Below are positions 32,634 through 42,029 of a DNA stretch of 64,000 nucleotides, in pieces. Under the pieces are notes generated by a model. It did no database searches. It saw nothing but the letters and a program-made list of their open reading frames with translations, and was not told the DNA's origin. Where the stretch lies: assembly GCA_964479045.1 (NCBI GenBank), contig CAYZJI010000003.1, forward strand, positions 124,001 to 188,000. Reading direction: 5' to 3'. The DNA comes from 2-02-FULL-47-50 sp964479045 (GTDB lineage Bacteria; Pseudomonadota; Gammaproteobacteria; Eutrophobiales; Eutrophobiaceae). The number at the start of each line of letters is the position of its first letter. Position 1 is the first letter of the stretch. Position numbers and translations under genes: made by a program.

Positions 32634-33617
32634 TTATTTTTTCTTTTCCAAACCCTGTATTTTTTCTTCCAACTCCCGTTTTTCTGATTCGATCTTGCTT
32701 ACCTTGAGCATCACTTTCTCCATTTGTTTATACACATCGGAAATGACTTTATTGAGTTCCTTGGACATCTCCGTTATGTCAGCAGTTTGACCTGATTGTA
32801 ACTTGGAAAGAACCCGCTTTCTTTCTTCCTGAATTTCTTTCAAACTGTATTCACCTGATCTGTCCAGATCACCATTAGCAACAGCTTGCGGTTTCTTTTT
32901 CTCTGCGGGTTTTTCCTTGTTTTCTGTTTGAGCCAGTTTTTCAATCCCGCCTTTCAGGTAGCTGACATTAAATCCTCTTTCCATTAACAGGAAAGTGGCA
33001 ATTGCACTCCGGGAACCATTATCACAATAAACGACATAGTGTTTGTTTTTGTCCAGCGTATCTGCATCCATTCTGAGCGTATTTAACGGGAGATTAATAC
33101 TGCCTTTCAACTTTAACGCTGCCTGATCAAATTCATTTTTAAACCGGCAGTCAATACACAAAGCGCCTCCTTTAACCAGATCTCTGGTTTTATCAAAAGT
33201 TACTGAGTCCAGTACCCGGTTAATAATCAAATTAAGAAAATCGTCTTTCTTTATGCGGGTTAGCTGTCCGTCTTTTAGTGCTGTGACTGATGCATTTCGT
33301 GCCACATTGCCAATCAGTGCTTCTTCGCCAAATCCCTTACCTTCGTCCAGATCGGCGAGTTTGAATTCTTTACCGGTTTTCTGCGGTTTTCTGCTGACAC
33401 GAAATAAACCTTCATCAATAATGTAATAGTAATCACCCGCGTCACCCTGTTTAATAACAACTTCATTTTTGGCGACATCTATTTTTTCAAATAACAGAAA
33501 TATTTTCTGAATTTCCTGAAACGGGATGTTCTTGAATATATGTGAATGCAGTAATTTAGACATCCAGTCGTCGTCATCTGCTCCACTATTAATATGATTG
33601 TCTTCGACAGTAGTCAT
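32634..33617 (-). CDS. Cyclic-nucleotide-binding domain + rhodanese domain protein with coiled-coil tail
   Basis: 327 residues. Residues about 27-140 are a Crp-like nucleotide-binding fold (VVIKQGDAGDYYYIIDEGLF, GFGEEALIGNVARNASVTAL). Residues about 145-230 are a rhodanese domain with active cysteine C198 in YCDNGSRSAIA. A lysine-rich linker and a coiled coil (about 255-327) follow. There is no helix-turn-helix, so it is not a Crp regulator. It lies between moaE and moeA on the minus strand, alone. Rhodaneses can supply sulfur, and Moco needs sulfur, but a role there is only inference. Confidence 0.85.
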   Translation of the reverse strand: MTTVEDNHINSGADDDDWMSKLLHSHIFKNIPFQEIQKIFLLFEKIDVAKNEVVIKQGDAGDYYYIIDEGLFRVSRKPQKTGKEFKLADLDEGKGFGEEALIGNVARNASVTALKDGQLTRIKKDDFLNLIINRVLDSVTFDKTRDLVKGGALCIDCRFKNEFDQAALKLKGSINLPLNTLRMDADTLDKNKHYVVYCDNGSRSAIATFLLMERGFNVSYLKGGIEKLAQTENKEKPAEKKKPQAVANGDLDRSGEYSLKEIQEERKRVLSKLQSGQTADITEMSKELNKVISDVYKQMEKVMLKVSKIESEKRELEEKIQGLEKKK

Positions 33618-33740
33618 GATTCAGCTGGCAAGGTAAATCAGATATTTTTTTCTATATCATCCTGTATGCAGGTTATATCGATTTATAGGCCAAGTTTAAC
33701 ACAAACAAAAAAAGTGCCGGAGTGATTTATTTTTGAGCAA

Positions 33741-35006
33741 TCAGACTAAACCAAAGAAAGGCTGGATATCCACCATCGTACCCGGTTCAACGTTGCCGCT
33801 TTCCATCGGCAGTATGATGAAGCAGTTGGCCTGCGCCATGGATCGCAGAATACCGGAACCCTGTTCTCCGGTTTTTCGTACGGTCAGTTGCCCGCTCTCA
33901 TCGCGGCTTAAAATCCCACGTTGATATTCAATCCGTCCCGGCCGTTTTTTGAGTTTTGATTTGCATAGCACCTTGTAGGTCAACGTTTCAATTTCATGTG
34001 CGCCCATCAGGTGGCGCAGGGCCGGTTGTACAAACTGGTAGAATGTGACCATGACAGAAACCGGATTGCCGGGTAAGCCAAAAAACCAGGTATTTTTGAT
34101 TTTTCCGAACGCCAGCGGGCGGCCGGGTTTCATGGCGACTTTCCAGAAATTAACACTGCCTACTTTCTGCAGGATTTCCTTCACATAATCGGCTTCACCG
34201 ACGGACACGCCACCGGAGGTGATCAACACATCCGCTTTTTCTGCTGCTTTGGCAAATCCGGCTTCAAGTTTAGCCTGATTATCACGGATGACGCCCATGT
34301 CGATAATTTGAACTCCGAGCCGGGACAACATGCCATGCAGAGTGTAACGGTTGCTGTCATAAATCTGACCATTTTCAAGCGGTTCGCCAATGGAACGCAA
34401 TTCATCACCGGTGGAGAAAAACGCCACACGCAAGCGTCGCGTGACACTGACTTCGGCGATACCAAGTGAGGCAATCAGGCCAATATCTGCCGGTGTCAAT
34501 TCCGTTCCAGTGCCAAGGATGGTATCACCCGTGGCGATATCTTCTCCGGCCTTGCGTACGTTGGCGCCGGGTTTGGTGCTGTTGTCGATCATGATGGAAT
34601 GATCTTTCCGTTGCACATGTTCCTGCATCAGTACGGTGTCTGTGCCTTCCGGCATGATGGCGCCGGTCATGATGCGTACACATTCCCCTGTATTGACCGG
34701 CGCGGCACAGGGTTTCCCCGCAAATGACGTGCCAACAAGTTTTAATTCCCGTGTTCCCGCGGCCGGTATATCAGTGCCATGTATGGCATAACCATCCATC
34801 GCGGAATTGGTGCCGGAAGGGACATTGATTGGCGAAACGATCTTTTCAGCGAGGATGCACCCGAGTGCATCACGTATTTTGACCTGTTCCGTTTCAGTGA
34901 CCGGTTGGAGAGCATTGATGATCATTCTTAATGCAACATCGGCCGGCAATGAGGCCGGATCATAATCATCCATGCAACTGATTTCTTTTTTGATGACTTC
35001 CGCCAT
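33741..35006 (-). CDS. moeA: Molybdopterin molybdenumtransferase MoeA
   Basis: 421 residues from ATG 35006, which directly follows the mobB stop. Typical MoeA pattern: SGTNSAMDGYAIHGTDI, MTGAIMPEGTDTVLMQEHV, FFSTGDELRSIG, LITSGGVSVGEADYVKEIL, FFGLPGNPVSVMVTF. It inserts the metal (molybdate, possibly tungstate) into adenylylated molybdopterin. Transcribed with mobB and mobA. Confidence 0.96.
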   Translation of the reverse strand: MAEVIKKEISCMDDYDPASLPADVALRMIINALQPVTETEQVKIRDALGCILAEKIVSPINVPSGTNSAMDGYAIHGTDIPAAGTRELKLVGTSFAGKPCAAPVNTGECVRIMTGAIMPEGTDTVLMQEHVQRKDHSIMIDNSTKPGANVRKAGEDIATGDTILGTGTELTPADIGLIASLGIAEVSVTRRLRVAFFSTGDELRSIGEPLENGQIYDSNRYTLHGMLSRLGVQIIDMGVIRDNQAKLEAGFAKAAEKADVLITSGGVSVGEADYVKEILQKVGSVNFWKVAMKPGRPLAFGKIKNTWFFGLPGNPVSVMVTFYQFVQPALRHLMGAHEIETLTYKVLCKSKLKKRPGRIEYQRGILSRDESGQLTVRKTGEQGSGILRSMAQANCFIILPMESGNVEPGTMVDIQPFFGLV

Positions 35007-35007
35007 G

Positions 35008-35550
35008 TCACGTCCCGGTCTGTTTCTGCTGGCGCCGCAGGAAATCATTTACGATGAACGCAGCGATTTGCTGTGGATTATTGAGATCCAGTACGGGCAA
35101 TGCGGTTTTAACCGGCAGTTCCGCATCCGTGGCGACAGCAATCACGCTGTGATCTTCCGGATAAAACAGAGGATTGCCCAGTGACGGCCGTATCAGTTCA
35201 ATTTTGGGAATGTGTTCCGGCTTGAAGCCCTCGACCAGTATCAGTTCCAGATTATCGTGGTCCAGTTTCTGTATAAAATCCTGCAGGGTATTTTTGTGAT
35301 TACCGGTTTCTACCATGAGCGCCCAGCGTTTGTCTGACCCGATGAGCATTTGTTTCGCGCCAGCCTTGCGTAGCTTGTAGCTGTCCTTGCCTTCCTGATC
35401 AATATCAAAAGTATGGTGCGCATGTTTGATCACGCCCGTGCGGATATCCTGCGCTGTCAGTAATGGCAGCAGGTTGACCAGCAGCGTGGTCTTGCCGGTG
35501 CCGCTGTAGGCGGCGAAGCCCAAAACAGGTGTCTTCGATAATGTAGTCAT
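35008..35550 (-). CDS. mobB: Molybdopterin-guanine dinucleotide biosynthesis protein MobB
   Basis: 180 residues with a Walker A at the start (GFAAYSGTGKTTLLVNLLP) and DIDQEGKDSYKLRKAGA. A GTP-binding helper of MobA. It overlaps mobA by one base and abuts moeA, so the three form an operon. Confidence 0.95.
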   Translation of the reverse strand: MTTLSKTPVLGFAAYSGTGKTTLLVNLLPLLTAQDIRTGVIKHAHHTFDIDQEGKDSYKLRKAGAKQMLIGSDKRWALMVETGNHKNTLQDFIQKLDHDNLELILVEGFKPEHIPKIELIRPSLGNPLFYPEDHSVIAVATDAELPVKTALPVLDLNNPQQIAAFIVNDFLRRQQKQTGT

Positions 35551-36164
35551 TACATCTGTTGTTTCAAGCGTGATTCGATACCGGCCAGTTCGTCCCGATC
35601 ATTGATATTAATAAAGGTGTCCGGTTTGTCGGAAAAATCCGTAACGGCCAGTGTATGCCGTTCAAACCATTTATCAATCTTGCGCTCGCCATTGTTGAGA
35701 AAATCGAGCAGAGAGTCCAGCAGGGATGTCCTCAAAAGAACAAAAACAGGCTGTATACGCTTGCCATCATGCGCCACACTGATGTCGGCCTTTTTATCCA
35801 TTAATTCTGAATAGAGCCGGTATACCATATCCACAGGGACAAAGGGTGAATCACAGGGGGCAGTAACCATGTAGGGCGTTTTGACCCGGCGCATACTGCT
35901 TGCCATCCCGGCCAATGGCCCATGGTAGCCTTCAAATTCGTCCTTAATCACAGGCCAGCCATAGGCTGCATAACGCTCGTAATTGCGATTGGCATTAATG
36001 ATGACCCGGCCTACCTGGGGTGTGATAGCATCCAGCACATATTTCACCATCGGGACCCGGTTCATCTCGATCAGCCCCTTGTCTTCGCCCCCCATACGCG
36101 ATGCCTGGCCGCCGGCCAGTATTACTCCGGTGAAATCGGCTTTCGGGACAGCTATAGTTTTCAT
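35550..36164 (-). CDS. mobA: Molybdenum cofactor guanylyltransferase MobA
   Basis: 204 residues; nucleotide-binding loop GVILAGGQASRMGGEDKGLI and acidic VTAPCDSPFVP. It attaches GMP to molybdopterin, giving the bis-MGD form used by formate dehydrogenases. AOR enzymes usually do not carry the nucleotide, so mobAB point to additional DMSO-reductase-family enzymes in the cell. Confidence 0.95.
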   Translation of the reverse strand: MKTIAVPKADFTGVILAGGQASRMGGEDKGLIEMNRVPMVKYVLDAITPQVGRVIINANRNYERYAAYGWPVIKDEFEGYHGPLAGMASSMRRVKTPYMVTAPCDSPFVPVDMVYRLYSELMDKKADISVAHDGKRIQPVFVLLRTSLLDSLLDFLNNGERKIDKWFERHTLAVTDFSDKPDTFININDRDELAGIESRLKQQM

Positions 36165-36188
36165 AAATGATCAGACAGGAGCAATGAT

Positions 36189-36395
36189 ATGAACGACGAT
36201 ATCTTTAATATGGAATTACGCAAATTCCTGAAAAAAGTCGGGATCACCTCACAACGTGAAATTGAAAAAGCCGTGCAGGAGGGCATGGCGTCCGGTGTAA
36301 TCAGAGGTGCGGAGAAACTGAATGCCAGAGTCGTCCTCAGTGTCGATGCACTGAATCTGCAATGCGAGATCAATGGAGTGATTGCACTGGAGTAG
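36189..36395 (+). CDS. Small DUF6494-type protein
   Basis: 68 residues: FNMELRKFLKKVGITSQREI, then IRGAEKLNARVVLSVDALN and a final acidic end GVIALE. This matches a small conserved proteobacterial family of unknown function that I know as DUF6494. No membrane segment. GGAGCAATG precedes the start. Divergent from mobA. Confidence 0.75.
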   Translation: MNDDIFNMELRKFLKKVGITSQREIEKAVQEGMASGVIRGAEKLNARVVLSVDALNLQCEINGVIALE

Positions 36396-36422
36396 CCGGC
36401 AATTCTGAATGAGTTATTATTT

Positions 36423-36509
36423 GTCATTTCGACCAAAGGGAGAAATCCTGTGACAGGATGTTGTAATTGATAATGTCAAAAGCAGATTTCTCGCTGCGCT
36501 CGAAATGAT
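36423..36509. repeat. Dispersed GTCATTTCGA-type repeat, copy 2
   Basis: Outer arms TCATTTCGA (36424-36432) and TCGAAATGA (36500-36508) and inner arms GAGAAATC / GATTTCTC are perfectly complementary. Same layout as the copy at 17539-17620. Lies between the DUF6494 gene and fdhD in a convergent gap. Confidence 0.7.
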
Positions 36510-36541
36510 CACTTTTTCAGAACTTTAGTAATTCCGTTTTC

Positions 36542-37396
36542 TCAGGAAATAACATTCGACACCTGTAATTTCACCGGGAGTTCAACATCAAAGTCGATGT
36601 GCTCGGTGCCGTTGTAAACCAGAAAATGCTGGCCCTGTGCGCGTGAGAACATCGTCACACCGGTATCCTGCGCGAGCTTGAGGCCCATCTGTGTGATGCC
36701 GGAACGGGACAGCAGGGCAGGTATGCCCATTTGCGCCACCTTGATCACCATCTCAGAAGTCAGGCGGCCGGTGGTATAAAAAAGTTTATCGTTGCCGGCG
36801 ATGCCTTCCAGCCACATATACCCCGCAATCGCATCCACGGCATTATGCCGCCCGACATCCTCCCTGAAAATAATGATTTCCGTGCCATGACATAACGCAC
36901 AGCCATGCACGGCACCGGCCGATTTGTACACATCGTTATACTGATTCAGATTTTTCAGTAATTTGTAGATATCAGACTGTTTTAATTTAATCGGTTGCAG
37001 TTTAATGCCTTCCAGCTGTTCCATGATGTCACCGAAGACCGTGCCCTGACCGCAGCCGGTGGTCACCGTGCGGTTCTTTACTTTTTCGAGCCATCCTTCA
37101 TTCTCGCTATGAGTAGTAACGACTGATGCATTAACATCCCAATCGACCTGCACGGATTTGATATCGCAAATGTCAGTGACCAGTCCCTGGTTTTTCAGAT
37201 AACCCAGTGTGAGGAGTTCCGGTTGAGTACCCAGGGTCATTAATGTGACCACTTCATAACGATCAAGATAGATCGTCAGCGGACGTTCATCCGCGATTTC
37301 AAGTTGACGTTTGTTCTGATATTCATCAACTGCAATGGCAGATTGTGTGGCCGGAAGTCCGGCATCAGTGAGTACCGGACGATAGTTGGAGGACAT
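36542..37396 (-). CDS. fdhD: Formate dehydrogenase accessory sulfurtransferase FdhD
   Basis: 284 residues. The conserved cysteine region is TTGCGQGTVFG (family usually has CxxC here; only one cysteine is present in this loop), with HGCALC and FREDVGRHNAVDAIAGYM and YTTGRLTSEMVIKVAQMG further on. FdhD transfers sulfur to the cofactor of formate dehydrogenase. One base separates it from moaA on the same strand. Points to a molybdenum or tungsten formate dehydrogenase elsewhere. Confidence 0.93.
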   Translation of the reverse strand: MSSNYRPVLTDAGLPATQSAIAVDEYQNKRQLEIADERPLTIYLDRYEVVTLMTLGTQPELLTLGYLKNQGLVTDICDIKSVQVDWDVNASVVTTHSENEGWLEKVKNRTVTTGCGQGTVFGDIMEQLEGIKLQPIKLKQSDIYKLLKNLNQYNDVYKSAGAVHGCALCHGTEIIIFREDVGRHNAVDAIAGYMWLEGIAGNDKLFYTTGRLTSEMVIKVAQMGIPALLSRSGITQMGLKLAQDTGVTMFSRAQGQHFLVYNGTEHIDFDVELPVKLQVSNVIS

Positions 37397-37397
37397 A

Positions 37398-38411
37398 TCA
37401 ACCTCCGGTAACGTTCATGTGGCGTAATATTACGGGTTTCACACCGAGGTTAAATTCGTGGCCTTTGGGTTTGATGTCCATGGCTGCGCGGATAGTGTCT
37501 TTCAGTTTTTCACGATCGCCCGGCCAGCCACGGACCACATGGCGCAGGTCCACAGAATGTTCCTGACCCAGACAAAGTAACAAACGTCCCTCACAAGTCA
37601 CACGCACTCGATTACAGGTATCACAAAAGTTGTGACTGTGCGGTGAAATAAAACCGACCCGCGTATGGGTGCCAGGTATGCGGAAATATTTTGATGGGCC
37701 GCCGGTGGATTCCGTTGTCGCAATCAGCGTAAAAGATTTTTCCAGATCATTGCGGATCCGATCACTGGAATAATAAGCCTCGGCCCTATCGTGATCACCG
37801 ATGACGCCCAGCGGCATTTCTTCAATGAAACTGATGTCGATATTTTTATTAATCGCAAACTGAACCAGATCGGTGATTTCATCATCGTTGCGGTTTTTCA
37901 GGATCACAGAATTAAGTTTGATCCGTTCAAAACCTGTCGCCAGAGCAGTTTCGATACCTTCGAGTACTTTATTCAGATCGCCGACACGGGTGATGCGCCG
38001 GAATTTTTCCGGATTGAGCGAATCAAGACTGATGTTAATGCGTTTGACGTTGGCCGCTTTCAGATCGGCCGCCATGTGTGCGAGCTGGGAACCGTTCGTG
38101 GTCAATACCAGTTCACGCAGGCCATGCAGTTCGCCGATATCGCGGAATAACTTCATGACATTACGGCGTATGAGCGGCTCACCACCGGTAATACGGATTT
38201 TTTCCACGCCGAGTTCAGTAAAAGCGCGGGCAATTTCGGCAATTTCTTCCAGGGTGAGTAATTGGGCGCGGGGCACAAATTCCATGTCTTCAGCCATGCA
38301 ATAGACACAGCGGAAATCACAGCGATCCGTGACGGATATGCGCACATAATTCACCCGCCGGCCGAAGCGGTCGATCAGTTTTTCAGCTGATGATGTTGAA
38401 TTATGTAACAT
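37398..38411 (-). CDS. moaA: GTP 3',8-cyclase MoaA
   Basis: 337 residues from ATG 38411. Radical-SAM cysteines in DRCDFRCVYCMAED, the C-terminal cluster in CDTCNRVRVTCEGRLLLCLG, and the C-terminal Gly-Gly (MNVTGG) that MoaA needs for activity. It begins molybdopterin synthesis. Divergent from the OFA transporter gene across 188 bases. Confidence 0.96.
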   Translation of the reverse strand: MLHNSTSSAEKLIDRFGRRVNYVRISVTDRCDFRCVYCMAEDMEFVPRAQLLTLEEIAEIARAFTELGVEKIRITGGEPLIRRNVMKLFRDIGELHGLRELVLTTNGSQLAHMAADLKAANVKRINISLDSLNPEKFRRITRVGDLNKVLEGIETALATGFERIKLNSVILKNRNDDEITDLVQFAINKNIDISFIEEMPLGVIGDHDRAEAYYSSDRIRNDLEKSFTLIATTESTGGPSKYFRIPGTHTRVGFISPHSHNFCDTCNRVRVTCEGRLLLCLGQEHSVDLRHVVRGWPGDREKLKDTIRAAMDIKPKGHEFNLGVKPVILRHMNVTGG

Positions 38412-38599
38412 TGATTTGTTAGATTCTCTTGCAACGCAAAAAGTCACTGAAAACAGCATTATAATTCTACGTGGCTTGAGATCAGGGGTCAAAGTGCGGG
38501 CAGGAACTGATTTGACTAAACCGGCAGCTTTAGCCATTCTCATGCACTGGTGCGTAAATGACCAACACACCAGAACTATAACAAGAAAGGGGAGTGAAC

Positions 38600-40237
38600 A
38601 TGGCCGGACTCTTATCCAAAGAACGCACCATCGCCAAACCCGGTTTTAACCGCTGGCTGGTACCGCCAGCCGCGCTTGCCATCCACCTCTGTATCGGTAT
38701 GGCTTACGGTTTCAGCGTGTTCTGGCTGCCCCTGAGTCAGGCTGTGGGAATTACTGAACACCTGGCCTGTGCCGAAGATATGGGCTTCTGGGCCCGGGTA
38801 TTTGCCACGGAATGTGACTGGAAAGTCAGTTGGCTGAATATCATGTACACGCTGTTTTTCGTGTTTCTGGGCTCATCGGCTGCGGTATTTGGGCAGTGGC
38901 TGGAACATGAAGGCCCGCGTAAAGCCGGAGTGGTGGCGGCCTGTTGCTGGGCGGGCGGCATGCTGATTTCTGCTACCGGTGTTTATTTGCATCAAATCTG
39001 GATGTTATGGCTCGGCTCTGGTGTCATTGGCGGCATAGGCCTGGGTCTGGGTTACATATCGCCGGTGTCCACTCTTATCAAATGGTTCCCGGATCGCCGC
39101 GGGATGGCGACTGGCATGGCCATTATGGGCTTCGGCGGAGGTGCCATGATCGGCGCACCGCTGGCCAACATTCTCATGAATTTTTACAAAACCGGGACCT
39201 CTGTCGGGGTTATGGAAACATTCCTCACGCTGGGTGTAATTTATTTTATTTCCATGTTGTGCGGAGCTTTCGGTTATCGTGTGGCACCGGATGGCTGGAA
39301 ACCGGAAGGCTGGACTCCCCCGCTGCAGAACAACAACAGCATGATCACGACGCGCCATGTGCATTTGAACGAAGCGCACAAGACGCCGCAATTCTGGCTG
39401 TTGTGGGGCATCCTGTGTATGAATGTGAGTGCCGGCATAGGCGTAATCGGCATGGCGTCACCCATGCTGCAGGAAGTTTTTGGCGGAAAACTGATAGGCG
39501 TTGATGCCGGGTTATATACGCTCATGGAAGATCAGCGTGCGCTGGTGGCCACGGTGGCCGCCGGATTTACTGCCTTGCTCAGCTTCTTCAACATTCTTGG
39601 CCGTATCTGTTGGGCTTCACTTTCTGATTACATCGGTCGCAAGCTGACCTATTTTATTTTCTTCGGTCTGGGTATCACGCTGTATGCGGCCGCACCATTT
39701 GCCGGCAGTCTTGGCAGTATTGCACTGTTTGTCGCGATTTTCTGTATTGTTCTGACCATGTATGGTGGCGGCTTTGCCACGATACCGGCATATCTCGCAG
39801 ACATGTTCGGTACACGTTTCGTCGGTGCCATACATGGACGCCTGCTTACTGCGTGGTCTGTCGCGGGCATCGTCGGGCCGAGTCTCGTAGCCTTCATACG
39901 TGAATCGCAGATCGAACGCGGCATACCCACCGAGCAGGTTTACAACTCCACACTGTATTTTCTTGCGGGTTTGCTGGTCATCGGGTTTTTCTGCAATCTG
40001 CTGGTCCGGCCGGTGGCTGACAAGCATTACATGACAGATGAAGATCTGGAAAAGGAACGCCGTCTGGCCCATGAAGTGGATGAAAACAAAACCATCAAAG
40101 TCAATGATGCAGCACCTGCGTGGCGAGCTGATCCATCCAGTCTTCCGCTGGTGGTAGTGTGCTGGATCCTTGTTGGAATTCCGTTGTTGTGGGCAATATG
40201 GAAAGCCTTGAACAGTGCTGCGGCATTGTTCGCCTGA
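38600..40237 (+). CDS. MFS transporter, oxalate/formate antiporter (OFA) family
   Basis: 545 residues from ATG 38600 with GGGGAG six bases upstream. About twelve membrane helices; N-terminal IHLCIGMAYGFSVFWLPLSQ and the central loop WFPDRRGMATGMAIMGFGGG are typical of the OFA family. A cytoplasmic insert (about 215-260) separates the halves, and a soluble stretch precedes a last extra helix near the C-terminus. Beside moaA and fdhD it may move formate, oxalate or another small acid; the substrate is inferred from context only. Confidence 0.88.
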   Translation: MAGLLSKERTIAKPGFNRWLVPPAALAIHLCIGMAYGFSVFWLPLSQAVGITEHLACAEDMGFWARVFATECDWKVSWLNIMYTLFFVFLGSSAAVFGQWLEHEGPRKAGVVAACCWAGGMLISATGVYLHQIWMLWLGSGVIGGIGLGLGYISPVSTLIKWFPDRRGMATGMAIMGFGGGAMIGAPLANILMNFYKTGTSVGVMETFLTLGVIYFISMLCGAFGYRVAPDGWKPEGWTPPLQNNNSMITTRHVHLNEAHKTPQFWLLWGILCMNVSAGIGVIGMASPMLQEVFGGKLIGVDAGLYTLMEDQRALVATVAAGFTALLSFFNILGRICWASLSDYIGRKLTYFIFFGLGITLYAAAPFAGSLGSIALFVAIFCIVLTMYGGGFATIPAYLADMFGTRFVGAIHGRLLTAWSVAGIVGPSLVAFIRESQIERGIPTEQVYNSTLYFLAGLLVIGFFCNLLVRPVADKHYMTDEDLEKERRLAHEVDENKTIKVNDAAPAWRADPSSLPLVVVCWILVGIPLLWAIWKALNSAAALFA

Positions 40238-40240
40238 TGA

Positions 40241-40708
40241 TTACCAGTCCTTATAGGGATGAGTGACCAGGCATACATTGTAGTACCGCGGATCATCTGA
40301 AACGTCCAGGCCGGCCCATTCCGGCAGGTCGATGGTTTCATCCGTTGAATTTAACTCCACTTCTGCAACGATGAGTCCAGCGTTATCACCCTCGAATACA
40401 TCAATTTCCCAGATATGCCCCCCATGCTCAACATAATAGCGGGTCTTCTCAATCAACGGCTTGTTGCAAAGGTGGTCAAGCATTTCCATGGCATCCTGCA
40501 GCGGGAGCGGATAATCATACTCGGTGCGTGTGATACCCAGTGTCGCACTCTTGATATTCAGACTGGCGTGGTCTCCGGATACACGCACACGGATGGAACA
40601 GGATTTGTTTGTAGTGAAATAGCCCTGTATCTGGCGCACATATTTTTTGACATATGCCCGCCAGGCATCATTTACCACCAAAAATTTTCGTTCTATTTCA
40701 GTCGCCAT
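40241..40708 (-). CDS. CYTH-domain protein (triphosphate tunnel metalloenzyme)
   Basis: 155 residues with the defining N-terminal ExExK motif (EIERKFLV, residues 4-11) and alternating strands with charged residues facing the tunnel (SIRVRVSGDHASLNI, EIDVFEGDNAGLIVAEVEL). This size of bacterial CYTH protein is usually an inorganic triphosphatase rather than an adenylate cyclase. Convergent with the transporter gene, three bases away. Confidence 0.92.
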   Translation of the reverse strand: MATEIERKFLVVNDAWRAYVKKYVRQIQGYFTTNKSCSIRVRVSGDHASLNIKSATLGITRTEYDYPLPLQDAMEMLDHLCNKPLIEKTRYYVEHGGHIWEIDVFEGDNAGLIVAEVELNSTDETIDLPEWAGLDVSDDPRYYNVCLVTHPYKDW

Positions 40709-40760
40709 ACCGGTATCGTATCCCGTAGCTAATGGTTCGGGAAGAAATTCAATTTATCTG

Positions 40761-42029
40761 ATGTCAATACAGGACTATAAAAACGCATTCCTCAATCGTC
40801 GCATGCAGGTTATGTTTCTGCTCGGTTTTTCTTCCGGTCTGCCACTGTCGCTTTGCGCCAGTACATTACAGGCATGGATGGCCAGTGTGGATGTCAGTAT
40901 CAAAACGATAGGGCTGTTTACGCTGGCGCAGATTCCCTACGTATTTAAATTTCTGTGGTCACCACTGATGGACCGCTATGCACCGCCCGGTCTGGATCGG
41001 CGACGCAGCTGGATATTATGTTCACAAGGATTATTGATGATAGTGATAGTCATGATGGCCGTATCCAATCCAAGTGAAGACATCCTTTTGATGGGATTGC
41101 TTGCGTTGTCAATCGCCTTTCTCTCTTCTTCACAGGATATTGCCTTTGATGCCTACCGCACAGAACTGCTGCCGCAAAAAGAGCGGGGCATCGGCGCGGG
41201 AATATCCGTGTCAGCTTATCGCATTGCCATGATCATTTCCGGCGCAGGGGTATTGATCATGGCGGACCATATTGGCTGGCAAGCCGCTTTTCTGATCATT
41301 GCACTGCTCTTTTTGGTGGGAATGGCGGGTGTTTTCATCGGTCCGGCAGTCGGTCAGGATACGCGGCCGCCAGTAAGCCTGAGTGATGCGGTGATCAAGC
41401 CCTTTGTGGAATTTCTGCAGCGGGATTCAGCCTGGCTGATTCTGGTTTTTATAGTGTTATACAAGCTTGGTGATGCTTTTGCAGGTTCATTAACGTCAGT
41501 GTTTCTGCTTTCAGGCCTTGGTTTCAGTTTGTCTGAGGTAGGGGTCTTTAACAAGATTGTGGGTCTGATTATGACCATCATCGGTGCGTTGCTGGGCGGT
41601 ACTCTGATGATCAGATTAAAACTTTTTAATGCATTGCTATGGTTCGGCCTGTTGCAGGCACTGACCAATCTGGGTTTCATGCTGCTGGCCATGGTTGGCA
41701 AGAGTTACACCGGCGCATTCATCGTAATTGCGCTCGAGAATTTTGCAGGAGGCATGGGCACCGCCGCTTTCGTAGCGTTGCTGATGGCCTTGTGCCATCA
41801 TCGTTACACCGCAACCCAGTTTGCCCTGTTGTCAGCTTTGGCGGCGGCAGGTCGCGTATTTGTCGGTCCACCGTCAGGTCAGATGGTGGCAGCCTATGGC
41901 TGGCAGGAATTTTTTCTCATCACATTCATCGTGGCCCTGCCGGGACTGGTGTTCCTCTATTTCATCCGTTCTGCGTTGGAACAGATCGATTCCGGCGCAG
42001 ACAGGCAGGTTATTGAACCTGCCAGTTAA
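40761..42029 (+). CDS. AmpG-type MFS transporter
   Basis: 422 residues from ATG 40761 (MSIQDYKNAFLNRRMQVMFL). Twelve-helix MFS with LLGFSSGLPLSLCASTLQAW, AQIPYVFKFLWSPLMDRYAP, SSSQDIAFDAYRTELL and GAGISVSAYRIAMIISGAG, all characteristic of AmpG. AmpG imports anhydromuropeptides for cell-wall recycling. Its stop abuts the stop of the next gene on the other strand without spacing. Confidence 0.92.
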   Translation: MSIQDYKNAFLNRRMQVMFLLGFSSGLPLSLCASTLQAWMASVDVSIKTIGLFTLAQIPYVFKFLWSPLMDRYAPPGLDRRRSWILCSQGLLMIVIVMMAVSNPSEDILLMGLLALSIAFLSSSQDIAFDAYRTELLPQKERGIGAGISVSAYRIAMIISGAGVLIMADHIGWQAAFLIIALLFLVGMAGVFIGPAVGQDTRPPVSLSDAVIKPFVEFLQRDSAWLILVFIVLYKLGDAFAGSLTSVFLLSGLGFSLSEVGVFNKIVGLIMTIIGALLGGTLMIRLKLFNALLWFGLLQALTNLGFMLLAMVGKSYTGAFIVIALENFAGGMGTAAFVALLMALCHHRYTATQFALLSALAAAGRVFVGPPSGQMVAAYGWQEFFLITFIVALPGLVFLYFIRSALEQIDSGADRQVIEPAS

